Both the position numbers and the translations under genes were made by a program. From NCBI RefSeq assembly GCF_001884105.1, contig NZ_MACI01000074.1, positions 1 through 37,493 on the forward strand: 37,493 nt of DNA, in the 5' to 3' direction. This stretch comes from Bacillus luti (GTDB lineage: Bacteria; Bacillota; Bacilli; Bacillales; Bacillaceae_G). Positions 15,128 through 23,056 of this stretch are shown piece by piece. How positions within the stretch are numbered: the stretch's first letter is position 1; each line of letters opens with the position of its first letter. The notes under the pieces are model-generated. The model made no database searches. It was given only the letters and a program-made list of their open reading frames with translations, and had not been told where the DNA came from.

Positions 15128-15576
15128 TACTCATATCGCATACTCTCCTTCTGATAGCTTCGAATCACATTCCCCTTATCATCGTAGTAAGCAATTTCCC
15201 AAAAAGGATGGCAGTTGTGCTTTTCAATTTCCCCATCGAACAAAACGAACAAATTAGTTTTCCAGTTTCCAACGATCGTACCCCACATGCCAGCTACGTT
15301 TACTCGCATACCCATGTAAGCACAGTGTAGGTTTCTCAAGTTTTGCATTTTCTTAAATGCTTGTTCTACGCTGTACATCCGCTTGATATCAAAAACACCT
15401 TCGTTCTCACACTTTACAAACTTCATGAATTCAACCATCGACATTGTTTTAAATTTCGTTCTGAACTGCTGCCAATACAGATAACTTGCTTTGCTTTCCG
15501 TTTCTGCAACTATCACTTTCTCGTTTGGCCAATGTTCGAAAATGGTAGTAAGTTTGAATTTGTAAAGGACAACCAT
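15127..15576 (-). CDS. 149-aa prophage-type protein of unknown function
   Basis: 149 residues with an excellent GGGGAGGTGAAAGG site, 14 bp after the IDEAL micropeptide and probably translated with it. No family was recognised. Visible parts are a basic N-terminal half rich in aromatic residues (ASYLYWQQFRTKFKTMSMVE, AFKKMQNLRNLHCAYMGMRV) and a compact C-terminal end (WGTIVGNWKTNLFVLFDGE, HPFWEIAYYDDKGNVI). Parts resemble the short phage proteins that give only local functions. A truncated, stop-ridden copy is at 11690-11836. Confidence 0.75.
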   Translation of the reverse strand: MVVLYKFKLTTIFEHWPNEKVIVAETESKASYLYWQQFRTKFKTMSMVEFMKFVKCENEGVFDIKRMYSVEQAFKKMQNLRNLHCAYMGMRVNVAGMWGTIVGNWKTNLFVLFDGEIEKHNCHPFWEIAYYDDKGNVIRSYQKESMRYE

Positions 15577-15590
15577 CCTTTCACCTCCCC

Positions 15591-15707
15591 TTAATTCACA
15601 ATCAACTTACGGAACAGTTCTTCGTTTCTTGTGTCTAGTGCATGATCGATGAGTTGGTATTTTATCAGTTTATCGATTTCATCATGATCTTCCCCTAATA
15701 AACTCAT
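15591..15707 (-). CDS. 38-aa IDEAL-domain micropeptide
   Basis: 38 residues behind a strong GGAGGGGAG site. The end (QLIDHALDTRNEELFRKL) fits the IDEAL motif (PF08858: a hydrophobic residue, ID-x-AL, then D-x-x-x-F-x-x-L), which in larger Bacillus proteins such as YpiB sits at the C-terminus. Here almost the whole protein is the motif, preceded by MSLLGEDHDEIDKLIKY. It is the first gene of a two-gene unit with the 149-aa protein. The IDEAL domain is thought to mediate protein contacts; its target here is unknown. Confidence 0.7.
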   Translation of the reverse strand: MSLLGEDHDEIDKLIKYQLIDHALDTRNEELFRKLIVN

Positions 15708-15794
15708 CTTCTCCCCTCCTATAACCTCTTTTAAAGTATAAAAGTTCCCCCATACATATATATTTCAATGTTACGGAAATATAGTTATAGGGTG

Positions 15795-16556
15795 ATGAAA
15801 TTGACCACTACATTCATAAAAATTTTTTGCTTATTTTTCTTACTTTATTTTCAATCCACCACAATTATAATGGCGAAATCTCAAACAGATGTAATCAGTG
15901 AATTCAAACATGCTTTACTCAAAAATGATAAAAAATTAATGCAGTCATATGTAACTGAAGGGATTGAACTACCTAATTTCCAAACAAATAAACCTATTCA
16001 TGAAATTAAATTAGTACCATCTCCAAAAGAAGATACTACAATTCTTATTTCTTATTTTAAAGGCACTAATGATGAATTTACTATCGGTTTCATTTTAGAA
16101 ATAGTAACAAAAAATAATAAAATATCTCAAATGAATCAAATTTATGATGGGAATCCACTTATGAAAGAAGCTACTATCGTAAAAGAATATGAAATGAAGT
16201 GTAAGGAACATATACTTACTCCTACAAAATTCCCGTTCGAAATTCACGAATTTCAAGGGTACATCTATAACGATTACTTAAACCTCCAATACTACAATGA
16301 AGATATTAATGGAATTTTTAAAATCACTGTTTCACCAGTTCAAAACAAATTAGGCTTCTATGTACTTAGGGGAGCTAAGTTCTACAGCTTAAAAAATAAT
16401 ATAAAAGCATTATATAATCCTCATTTTGATTCAGCATATGAGCTTATCTTTCAGCAGAATGGTTTTCAATATACAATTGCAATTGGTAACAAACGCTATA
16501 TAAAAGGAAAATATAACGTAAAGGATTTAATTCAAATTGCAGAATCTATGAATTAA
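15795..16556 (+). CDS. Secreted protein of unknown function
   Basis: About 253 residues. The start is either ATG 15795 (close to AGGGTG) or TTG 15801 (better spaced); ATG 15768 lacks a site. A clear signal peptide (KLTTTFIKIFCLFFLLYFQS, then IIMAKS) leads to a mature domain starting TDVISEFKHALLKNDKKLMQ, a helix typical of NTF2/DUF4878-like secreted proteins. It contains a Cys (EMKCKEHIL), beta-rich segments and an Ile/Tyr-rich C-terminus (YTIAIGNKRYIKG). No family could be assigned. It is monocistronic, with its own terminator. Confidence 0.75.
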   Translation: MKLTTTFIKIFCLFFLLYFQSTTIIMAKSQTDVISEFKHALLKNDKKLMQSYVTEGIELPNFQTNKPIHEIKLVPSPKEDTTILISYFKGTNDEFTIGFILEIVTKNNKISQMNQIYDGNPLMKEATIVKEYEMKCKEHILTPTKFPFEIHEFQGYIYNDYLNLQYYNEDINGIFKITVSPVQNKLGFYVLRGAKFYSLKNNIKALYNPHFDSAYELIFQQNGFQYTIAIGNKRYIKGKYNVKDLIQIAESMN

Positions 16557-16594
16557 AAAACCGATCTTTTCGATATGGGAAAGATCGGTTTTTT
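16556..16594. terminator. Bidirectional terminator
   Basis: AAAACCGATCTTT and AAAGATCGGTTTT pair around a 9-nt loop, with A and T runs outside. It separates the converging secreted-protein and MBL genes. Confidence 0.9.
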
Positions 16595-16600
16595 ATTATT

Positions 16601-17287
16601 TTATACAGTAAACTTTCCTCCATGATAGCAATAATACTGCGCTGCTTTAAGACTTTTAATCCTATTTAAAGACTGTTCCGCCCTTTCTATATCTAAACAA
16701 AAATTCGGATTAGCTATAACTAACTCTCGATTCTCTTGAACCGCTGCATCTCCTGTAATTACACAGTCTAAATTCGGAAAATATAATGAAATATGCCCCG
16801 AGGTATGTCCTGGCGTTTCCACTACTTGACATTCATTATTCAAAATCATTTGACCATCATGTACTTTTTCATCGACGGAAATATGTTTTATATTTTTTAA
16901 CTGTTGTATAAACCATTTACCAAATTCTTTTTCTTCATTTGGCATACGTTCTAACATTTCTTCCGCTTGAACTAGTCTCTCCGATTTTATTTCACCATTA
17001 ATGTAGTTAAATTCAATTTCACTAGCAATAATATTAATGTGAGGATATTTCACTTTGAAATCATATAAAGATCCTATATGATCGTCATCATAATGGGTAA
17101 TAATTATATTTTTTAAGTTTTTCATCTCATATCCATGTTTTAATATTGCATTTTCAATTAAAGGTAAAAAACTTGGATATCCTGTATCGACTAACGTTAA
17201 TTCATTATGTAATATAATTAAACTTGGATAAATACATTGTTTTTGCCCGTTAAATTCGAATTCAATTGGTAGTTCTATTATTTTCAT
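16601..17287 (-). CDS. MBL-fold metal-dependent hydrolase
   Basis: 228 residues with metallo-beta-lactamase-fold landmarks: an early DTGYPS loop, ITHYDDDHIGSL (H-x-D-x-D-H form of the HxHxDH zinc motif), TPGHTSGHIS (third His), TGDAAV (bridging Asp) and a C-terminal YCYHGGK. The layout matches lactonase/glyoxalase II-like hydrolases. The first HxH is HYD, so one ligand differs from the classical HxHxDH. The substrate is unknown. A GGGGGAAG site precedes the ATG. Confidence 0.88.
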   Translation of the reverse strand: MKIIELPIEFEFNGQKQCIYPSLIILHNELTLVDTGYPSFLPLIENAILKHGYEMKNLKNIIITHYDDDHIGSLYDFKVKYPHINIIASEIEFNYINGEIKSERLVQAEEMLERMPNEEKEFGKWFIQQLKNIKHISVDEKVHDGQMILNNECQVVETPGHTSGHISLYFPNLDCVITGDAAVQENRELVIANPNFCLDIERAEQSLNRIKSLKAAQYYCYHGGKFTV

Positions 17288-17435
17288 TTTTCTTCCCCCA
17301 TACCGCTTATAACATGCATAATAATAACTAAATCATACACATACATTTTACTATACATATCAACAAATAATTTGAATCCAAATATCCACTTAGTTCAAAT
17401 TCATGTTTAATGCATAATTTCTATATACCAAAGAA

Positions 17436-17459
17436 AAAAGCATCCGTTATGGATACTTC
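17436..17459 (-). terminator. Terminator of the 88-aa gene
   Basis: On the minus strand AAGTATCC and GGATGCTT pair around ATAAC and are followed by TTTT. It lies directly after the stop codon. Confidence 0.8.
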
Positions 17460-17460
17460 C

Positions 17461-17727
17461 TTATCTTACCTGCTCAACTACATAAATCAAATTGGGTCTA
17501 TCCGAAACCTGATATGTATAGTCTTCATTTTTATGCATATATGTTTCTATCCTATTTATCACTTCAAACATCCTGTCTGAATTCGCACTGAAACGAGATA
17601 CTGAATCACATAAAACTATTGACCCTTTCTTATAAAAATTAATAATTTCATAAATATCTCGTTCTAAACAAACTTCCCCTACTTGCAAATCCTCTTTCGC
17701 TTCATAGTTATAAATCCCCATTCTCAT
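17461..17727 (-). CDS. 88-aa protein of unknown function
   Basis: 88 residues (86 if the second ATG, better spaced from the GAGGGG site, is used). It starts MRMGIYNYEAKEDLQVGE, has a central VLCDSVSRFSANSDRMFEVI and an acidic end (YMHKNEDYTYQV). It is soluble, with no signal or membrane segment, and no family was recognised. It is preceded by its own promoter region and followed by a terminator, so it is a single-gene unit. Confidence 0.6.
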   Translation of the reverse strand: MRMGIYNYEAKEDLQVGEVCLERDIYEIINFYKKGSIVLCDSVSRFSANSDRMFEVINRIETYMHKNEDYTYQVSDRPNLIYVVEQVR

Positions 17728-17888
17728 CTTCCCCTCAAATTGTATTTTTTCTTACAACATCCCCTTGTTACATAAATAATACCACGATAAAATTCTAAAA
17801 CTCAAACTCATCGGCTTCATTTGAGAAAATAAAAAGGCCATCACCGAAGTGACAACTTTCAAGAAGATGGGAGAAAAGAGAGGGAAAA

Positions 17889-18101
17889 ATGGTTCAAAAC
17901 AAATTAACACCTGAAATGCTAGATGAAGTGGCTAATCTTGCAATTAATACCAGAATTACATTAGGAGCTTATGAATCACCAGCGAGTAAAGGGGCTATTC
18001 AAGAATTACAAAAGTTCTCATCAATAGATGTACCATTAGATTATTTAGAAGTAATTCAATATTGTACGAATGCAGAGATTAATGTAAAAAATGAACTTTA
18101 A
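17889..18101 (+). CDS. 70-aa protein of unknown function
   Basis: 70 residues behind a GAGAGGG site. It is mainly helical (LTPEMLDEVANLAINTRITL, GAIQELQKFSS, PLDYLEVIQYC), with a single Cys and no signal peptide. No family was recognised. The perfect inverted repeat at 18173-18209 follows and may end its transcript. Confidence 0.6.
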   Translation: MVQNKLTPEMLDEVANLAINTRITLGAYESPASKGAIQELQKFSSIDVPLDYLEVIQYCTNAEINVKNEL

Positions 18102-18172
18102 TACGTATTACCACCAAACGTTACCTGCGTAGTCCCTTTACTTGGAACGAACACATACTATGTAACGGAACA

Positions 18173-18209
18173 CTGTTCAAAATAATCCACATTATATTAT
18201 TTTGAACAG
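18173..18209. repeat. Perfect 14-bp inverted repeat
   Basis: CTGTTCAAAATAAT and ATTATTTTGAACAG are exact inverted copies around 9 bp. They lie between two plus-strand genes. There is no T run directly after, so it is either a weak terminator of the 70-aa gene or a protein-binding site for the DUF1232 gene 117 bp on. Confidence 0.5.
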
Positions 18210-18325
18210 GTATTCCCCTATTTTTATGGAAGTATATAATTAAGAAAAACAATAAAATTGATTAATCTCTCACTTCTTTGTCCATCCTTTTAAAAAATCT
18301 ATGTTTTTGTAAAAGGAGTGTTTAT

Positions 18326-18655
18326 ATGGAGAAACAGACACTTTGGAAAAAGTTCAAAAAAAGCTCTGTAAACCTCGGTAAATCCAGCGTATATGAGAGT
18401 ATTATTTTATTCTATACAATGAAAAAGAAAGAATTACCTACTAAAGCGAAATTCATAATATTAGCCGCTTTATCTTATTACGTATTAACAATCGATTTCA
18501 TTCCAGATATAGCTGCTATTATTGGGATTGGCTTATTAGATGATGTTTTAGCAATTGCTATAGCGCATAAATATGTTATGCGCCATGCCGATGCTAAAAT
18601 TAGAGAAAAGAGTAAATTGAAAATGGAGTCATTATTTACTTCCACACAAGCATAA
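18326..18655 (+). CDS. DUF1232 (YkvA-type) membrane protein
   Basis: 109 residues from the ATG at 18326 (AAAGGAGTG site); in-frame codons upstream have no site. The DUF1232 core is visible: LPTKAKFIILAALSYYVLTI, then DFIPDIAAIIGIGLLDDVL, where Asp and Pro (D-x-IPD) and the LDD motif are family hallmarks, followed by a basic amphipathic end (AHKYVMRHADAKIREKSKLK). One or two membrane helices. Function unknown in all members. Confidence 0.85.
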   Translation: MEKQTLWKKFKKSSVNLGKSSVYESIILFYTMKKKELPTKAKFIILAALSYYVLTIDFIPDIAAIIGIGLLDDVLAIAIAHKYVMRHADAKIREKSKLKMESLFTSTQA

Positions 18656-18657
18656 TA

Positions 18658-18698
18658 AAAAAAGAGCTAAGATAATTTCTCTTAGCTCTTCTTTCATA
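18658..18698. terminator. Bidirectional terminator
   Basis: AAGAGCTAAGA and TCTTAGCTCTT pair, with flanking A and T runs, between the DUF1232 gene and threonine dehydratase. Confidence 0.85.
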
Positions 18699-18717
18699 AA
18701 ATTAATGTTTATAAATA

Positions 18718-19719
18718 CTATTTCACTTCATTAGCGACAAAAAAGTGCTCACATACACTTGATATGCGCTGTAAGTCTACGTTCCCACCAGATATAACAG
18801 CTACTACTTTTTTTCCTTTTATATAACTATCAACTTTTCTTGCAAGAAGTGCAGCAGTAGCTAGTGCGCCTGCACCTTCTACAACAGCTTTCCCGCGTTG
18901 TAATAAGTCTTTCATCGCTACTTCCAGCTCTTTTTCTGATACTGTTACAATATCATCTACTAATTCTTTTACAACTTCAAAAGTTAAATTTCCTGGTATT
19001 TTAACCGCACAACCATCTGCTATAGTCGGCGCTTCATAATGTTCTACAATCGTACCTTTGTCATAAGATGCTTTCATTCCATGAACATTATCTGCTTGGA
19101 CACCAATTATATTAATGGATGGATTAAAAGATTTTAATGCAACAGCAATACCAGAAATAATTCCACCTCCGCCAATTGGTACAATGACAGTATCAACATC
19201 CCACATATCATCAAGAATATCTAATCCTATTGTACCTTGACCAGCCATTACTTCTACATCGTCATATGGATGTAAGTATGTTTCACCTGTTTCCTTAATA
19301 ATCTCTTCACATTTTGCTTTCGCATCATCAAAGGTTTCACCATGTAAAACTACTTCAGATCCATATCCTTTAGTTGCATCAACTTTCGCCTGAGGTGCAG
19401 AAATCGGCATAACAATTTTACTCTTAATACCAAGTAAATGAGCAGATAAAGCAATTCCTTGCGCATGATTACCTGCTGAACATGCAATAACTCCTCTTTC
19501 TTTTTCTTCGTCTGTAAGCTGTGACATTTTATTAAATGCGCCACGGAATTTAAAAGAACCCGTTAATTGCATATTTTCTAATTTCAAGTGAATTTCTCCG
19601 CCCGTTTTACTAGTCAAATAAAAAGATTTTACTAATGGCGTTTTACGGGCATTTCTGTCTAAAATGTTTTGAGCTTTTTTAATGTCTGCTATATGTAATG
19701 GTAGTTTTTTAGTTATCAT
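18718..19719 (-). CDS. tdcB: Threonine ammonia-lyase, catabolic type
   Basis: 333 residues. PLP enzyme that deaminates L-threonine (and serine) to 2-oxobutanoate (pyruvate). Fold-type II motifs: TGSFKFRGA with the Schiff-base Lys, SAGNHAQG substrate loop, PIGGGGIISG phosphate-binding loop and SGGNVD near the end. It stops where the biosynthetic IlvA enzymes have their ACT regulatory domains, so isoleucine feedback is not expected. This fits the short catabolic TdcB form. A GAGGTG site precedes the ATG. It lies 86 bp downstream of the GNAT-aminotransferase gene on the same strand, perhaps co-transcribed. Confidence 0.92.
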   Translation of the reverse strand: MITKKLPLHIADIKKAQNILDRNARKTPLVKSFYLTSKTGGEIHLKLENMQLTGSFKFRGAFNKMSQLTDEEKERGVIACSAGNHAQGIALSAHLLGIKSKIVMPISAPQAKVDATKGYGSEVVLHGETFDDAKAKCEEIIKETGETYLHPYDDVEVMAGQGTIGLDILDDMWDVDTVIVPIGGGGIISGIAVALKSFNPSINIIGVQADNVHGMKASYDKGTIVEHYEAPTIADGCAVKIPGNLTFEVVKELVDDIVTVSEKELEVAMKDLLQRGKAVVEGAGALATAALLARKVDSYIKGKKVVAVISGGNVDLQRISSVCEHFFVANEVK

Positions 19720-19805
19720 ATTAACACCTCTTCTAATGTTCTATTCCTAAGTTTTCGTAAGTCGCAGCTCCTTTATACGAAACCATCTATGTTAAAGACA
19801 ATTCT

Positions 19806-21389
19806 TTATATAAGAACCCAGCTCTGTAATATACACATTTGCAAACAATTCAACATCCTCTTCATATCACGTTCTTTATAATGATTCAGGCATGCAATTT
19901 GGATCCAATTATTCTTTTGTAAATACGCTGATTCATAATGGACAATATATCCTTGTAACGCTAACGCATCTCCTACTGCTTTAGAAGAGAGACCTTCGCT
20001 TAATACAATAGTAAGTATAATTGGCGCAGCATGTTCTTTAAGTGAAACAAGTTTTAATCCTATACTCGTAATAGCTTCTTCCATAAAATCATATGTCTCT
20101 TTAATTTTTACAAATGCTTTTTCATCTTCAAATCTCTTCAACGCTTCTTGCAAAGCATAAATTAAATTCCACGAATGAGAATATGGAATGCTTTCATTTT
20201 CTTCGTACATACCAATGTCCATATAGGCCGGTAATGTCTCGTTTACTTTGACATTGTGATTATGAAAAACGAAAGATACTCCAGTAAACGATTTAATTGC
20301 CTTTCCACTAACACCGCTTGCAAAATACACAGCCTTTAAATCTATCGGTATTGCTCCAATCGAACTAATACAATCTACACATAGTTTCATTTGATGCGTG
20401 TTACAAAGAGCATTTAGCTCTTCTAAATTATTTAACATTCCAGTTGATGTTTCATGGTGAACGAACCAAAGCCATTCATAATTTCCAGTTGCCACTATTT
20501 TTTCTAATTCTGTATAAATAAACGGTTCTCCCATTTCTTTTTTATACATATCAAAATGTAATTGCGCGCGTTTTGCGTGTCCAACTAATCTATTACCAAA
20601 TTCCCCATTTGTTAATACTAGTCCTTTTCCTTTTAAAGAACGTAATTGTAAAGCAATTGCATCATTCGCTAATGTCCCTGTTCCTAACATTATTTGTACA
20701 CGCTTTGCTTTTGTCATCTGAAGTAATCGTTTCTTTACATTACCTATCGTCACTTGAAATGACTTAGAACGATGAGAAATAGGTTTCGTAGCAAAAGCCT
20801 TTTGAATATGCTCTTCAATATCTACTGGGCCAGGTAAAAACGTATATTCTTTCATCATAATGCTTCCCACACTAGATTGTTCAAACATAGCAGGTGTTAC
20901 ATACATGGGCTGAAAAGCAGCTTCTTCTGTACCTACTAACGTATGGAAAGGTTTGAATCCCATTTGTTCATATAAAGGTAGTTCGCGTGTTGTAGCAGAA
21001 ATGAGTGCCAATTCATATCCATTTAGAAGCAGATAACGATGTAGAAAACGAATTAATCCTAACAGCGCTCTCCCATTTCGATATTCACGTTCTACTGAAA
21101 GTAAACGAATTTCATATACATTTTCTCCATATTCTTGCAAATAAAAATCTAGATTTGAAATTTTATAATCTAACGAGAATGGTCGTTTTCCTCGCAATGC
21201 AACCATACCTACTAACGTATCATTATCTAAACAAATTAAATATGTATTTTCTTCATGAAAACGATCAATACGAAGACGCTCTTTCGTTTCTTCATGTTGC
21301 GGAATTTCTTCTACAAATGTTTTATAATTCAATTTATGTATACTTTCAAATTCCCAAGCTTGATCAGCCACTTTATAAATTAACCCCAT
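19806..21389 (-). CDS. GNAT acyltransferase fused to a class V aminotransferase
   Basis: 527 residues in two enzymes. Residues 1-170 form a GNAT-type N-acyltransferase of the branch with NYKTFVEEIPQHEE, VGMVALRGKRPFSLD and REYRNGRALLG (acyl-CoA pyrophosphate loop). Residues about 180-527 form a PLP aminotransferase of the alanine-glyoxylate/serine-pyruvate class: LPGPVDIEE, GTGTLANDA, HHETSTGMLN, CVDCISSIGAIPIDL (PLP pyridine Asp) and ASGVSGKAIKSFTG, where Lys in SGKA is the likely Schiff base. A plausible role is to aminate a keto acid and acylate the product, or the reverse. Its AAGGAG site is good. Threonine dehydratase lies downstream and could supply keto acids. Confidence 0.82.
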   Translation of the reverse strand: MGLIYKVADQAWEFESIHKLNYKTFVEEIPQHEETKERLRIDRFHEENTYLICLDNDTLVGMVALRGKRPFSLDYKISNLDFYLQEYGENVYEIRLLSVEREYRNGRALLGLIRFLHRYLLLNGYELALISATTRELPLYEQMGFKPFHTLVGTEEAAFQPMYVTPAMFEQSSVGSIMMKEYTFLPGPVDIEEHIQKAFATKPISHRSKSFQVTIGNVKKRLLQMTKAKRVQIMLGTGTLANDAIALQLRSLKGKGLVLTNGEFGNRLVGHAKRAQLHFDMYKKEMGEPFIYTELEKIVATGNYEWLWFVHHETSTGMLNNLEELNALCNTHQMKLCVDCISSIGAIPIDLKAVYFASGVSGKAIKSFTGVSFVFHNHNVKVNETLPAYMDIGMYEENESIPYSHSWNLIYALQEALKRFEDEKAFVKIKETYDFMEEAITSIGLKLVSLKEHAAPIILTIVLSEGLSSKAVGDALALQGYIVHYESAYLQKNNWIQIACLNHYKERDMKRMLNCLQMCILQSWVLI

Positions 21390-21420
21390 GTTTTGTCTCC
21401 TTTGTGTATTTAATAAAATG

Positions 21421-21445
21421 ATAAGTGGAGATAAACCCCACTTAT
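21421..21445 (-). terminator. Terminator of plsY
   Basis: ATAAGTGG and CCACTTAT form an 8-bp stem with a G-rich inner part, and on the minus strand a T-rich CATTTTATT follows. It lies between plsY and the fusion gene. Confidence 0.65.
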
Positions 21446-21457
21446 TAAAAGTTCATT

Positions 21458-22006
21458 TCATTCTCGGTTTACATATAAAATAAGTACAATTATGAGAGCA
21501 CTTAAAATAGTCGTAACAATAGAGTATGAATACAAAATCATGCAAACTGGCAAACAAGCGATTGTAATTAAACCTGGCTTCGTAAATCCTTTAAAGATTA
21601 AATAAAAAATAATAAAAACAGCAACAAGAGTAAGCGCTATCAAATAATCAAATGCGATTAGTCCTCCAATAAATGTCGAAATGCCTTTACCGCCCTTGCC
21701 TTTAAATAAAATTGGATAGATATGTCCAAGTAAAACAGCCAGTAAAGCTAACATTACAAATGTAGAATCTTCAAAAAGGTATTTTGCAATAGAAACTACA
21801 ATCGTCCCTTTAATTGCATCACCTAAAAATGTAGCAACGAAATATCCTTTTCCATATACGCGCCCCATATTTCTTGCGCCAGGATTTCCGCTTCCTTCAT
21901 CTCTAATATCAACGTTATGTCTCCACTTTGTTACTATATACGCGGTCAATATGTTGCCAAATAAATAAGAAGCCACCAAATATAAAAACTGTATACTATT
22001 AATCAT
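21458..22006 (-). CDS. plsY: Glycerol-3-phosphate acyltransferase PlsY paralogue
   Basis: 182 residues from ATG 22006 (AAAGTGA site); a GTG four codons upstream is an alternative. Integral membrane enzyme that transfers acyl from acyl-phosphate to glycerol-3-phosphate, the first step of phospholipid synthesis. The three PlsY motifs are visible: GSGNPGARNMGR, FKGKGGKG and a HIYP segment just before it. About five membrane helices. The B. cereus group has more than one plsY; this copy lies beside a peptidoglycan-sugar operon, with 120 bp between, and may have its own promoter. Confidence 0.9.
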   Translation of the reverse strand: MINSIQFLYLVASYLFGNILTAYIVTKWRHNVDIRDEGSGNPGARNMGRVYGKGYFVATFLGDAIKGTIVVSIAKYLFEDSTFVMLALLAVLLGHIYPILFKGKGGKGISTFIGGLIAFDYLIALTLVAVFIIFYLIFKGFTKPGLITIACLPVCMILYSYSIVTTILSALIIVLILYVNRE

Positions 22007-22138
22007 GTAATCATTCACTTTCTATATGGGAATACATATACAATATTCAATGACTATATATATTGTACTTTTTTATCTACATCCCTTTATACATTTTAAC
22101 ATCATATTTTTACAAATCATACAAAAATTCTCATGCTT

Positions 22139-23038
22139 CTATTTTTTAAAATATAAACCCTTCATTAAATGATATGTTCCTTTCACTGCTGATTCTGATT
22201 GTGATATAAATGTAACTTCTCCTATACTGTTCTCACAGCATTTCTTAAATTCATCGTATATTTCAGGCACGAAACGCAATATGCTGCCACTTACTGCAAT
22301 TGGAGTGGATAAATCAAACTGCATCTTGTTATAAATATCTACTGTAATTCTTGCTAATTCTTTTCCAGCTTGCATCATAATTTCATGTGCGTCATCATTC
22401 CCATTTCTCGCTTCCTCAATAATGAATGGTGCAATTGCTGCAACTTTATCTTTTGAAGAGCTATATACTAGACCTTTTATGTGAGACGATGTCAAAAGTT
22501 GAAACTGGTCTTGAATACTTAAGCTTAATGGGCAAAGTGGAATTCCTTGATCAAATTGATTTGCTATTCTCTTTAAACCTTGCAACGCAATCCAATATCC
22601 ACTTCCTTCATCACCTAAAATATGTCCCCATCCACCGCTATACTCGCACACTTCTCCTTTCTTTCCTAGACAAATCGCGCCTGTGCCGCCAATTGTTAAA
22701 ATTCCATCCTTTCCTTGTAAAGCAGCTGCATGTGCAACCATTGCGTCATTAAAAATTTCAATTTGTGTTCCGTACTTCTTTTTTAGACATTCTGTTAATT
22801 CATTCGTATGTGCTCCAACTACACCTGCTAATCCTAAACAAATACAAACGCAATATCCATTTAATAAACCTTTTTGACATTGATCAATCGCCTCCATAAT
22901 ATGAAAAAGCGCTTCTTCAAAATCTATTAATATGTTTCCAAATCCACTTGTAGCTCTTACAAGTTCGTTTCCGTCTTTATCAAATGCAATTGCTTCTGTC
23001 TTTGTTCCCCCGCCGTCTACTCCAATCATATACTTCAT
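22139..23038 (-). CDS. N-acetylglucosamine kinase, BadF/BadG/BcrA/BcrD type
   Basis: 299 residues. An ASKHA-fold sugar kinase with the opening GVDGGGTKTEAIAFD (phosphate 1 loop), a FNDAMVAHAAAL strand, GTGAICLG (phosphate 2), GGWGHILGDEGSG characteristic of GlcNAc/MurNAc kinases (MurK type), and SGSILRFV (adenosine loop). It phosphorylates GlcNAc or MurNAc in the cytoplasm. It follows anmK by 18 bp and is the last gene of the five-gene operon. Acting together, the two kinases would feed MurNAc-6-P/GlcNAc-6-P into amino-sugar metabolism. Confidence 0.88.
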   Translation of the reverse strand: MKYMIGVDGGGTKTEAIAFDKDGNELVRATSGFGNILIDFEEALFHIMEAIDQCQKGLLNGYCVCICLGLAGVVGAHTNELTECLKKKYGTQIEIFNDAMVAHAAALQGKDGILTIGGTGAICLGKKGEVCEYSGGWGHILGDEGSGYWIALQGLKRIANQFDQGIPLCPLSLSIQDQFQLLTSSHIKGLVYSSSKDKVAAIAPFIIEEARNGNDDAHEIMMQAGKELARITVDIYNKMQFDLSTPIAVSGSILRFVPEIYDEFKKCCENSIGEVTFISQSESAVKGTYHLMKGLYFKK

Positions 23039-23056
23039 ATGTTCGCCTCATTTTCA

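Larger units (their letters stand above)
14543..15288 (+). repeat. Duplicated hairpin-rich block, copy 2
   Basis: Second copy of 11068-11836. It runs from the 5' end of the DUF1064 gene through about 550 bp of non-coding DNA into the 3' part of the 149-aa gene. Hairpins lie at 14687-14705 (AGCCG/CGGCT), 14734-14760 (GGCAG/CTGCT), 14801-14822 (AAGCTG/CAGCTT), 14881-14911 (GCAGACAAC/GTTGTCTGC) and 15095-15127. Stems are kept while loops differ between copies: the first loop is CCGTGTCCA in copy 1 and CTTAATCCA here. The two copies could recombine and delete the helicase. Confidence 0.75.

Noticed and set aside
20573-21421. Plus-strand ORFs over the GNAT-aminotransferase gene
   Set aside because: They lie opposite well-conserved enzyme domains and read as low-complexity frame shadows.
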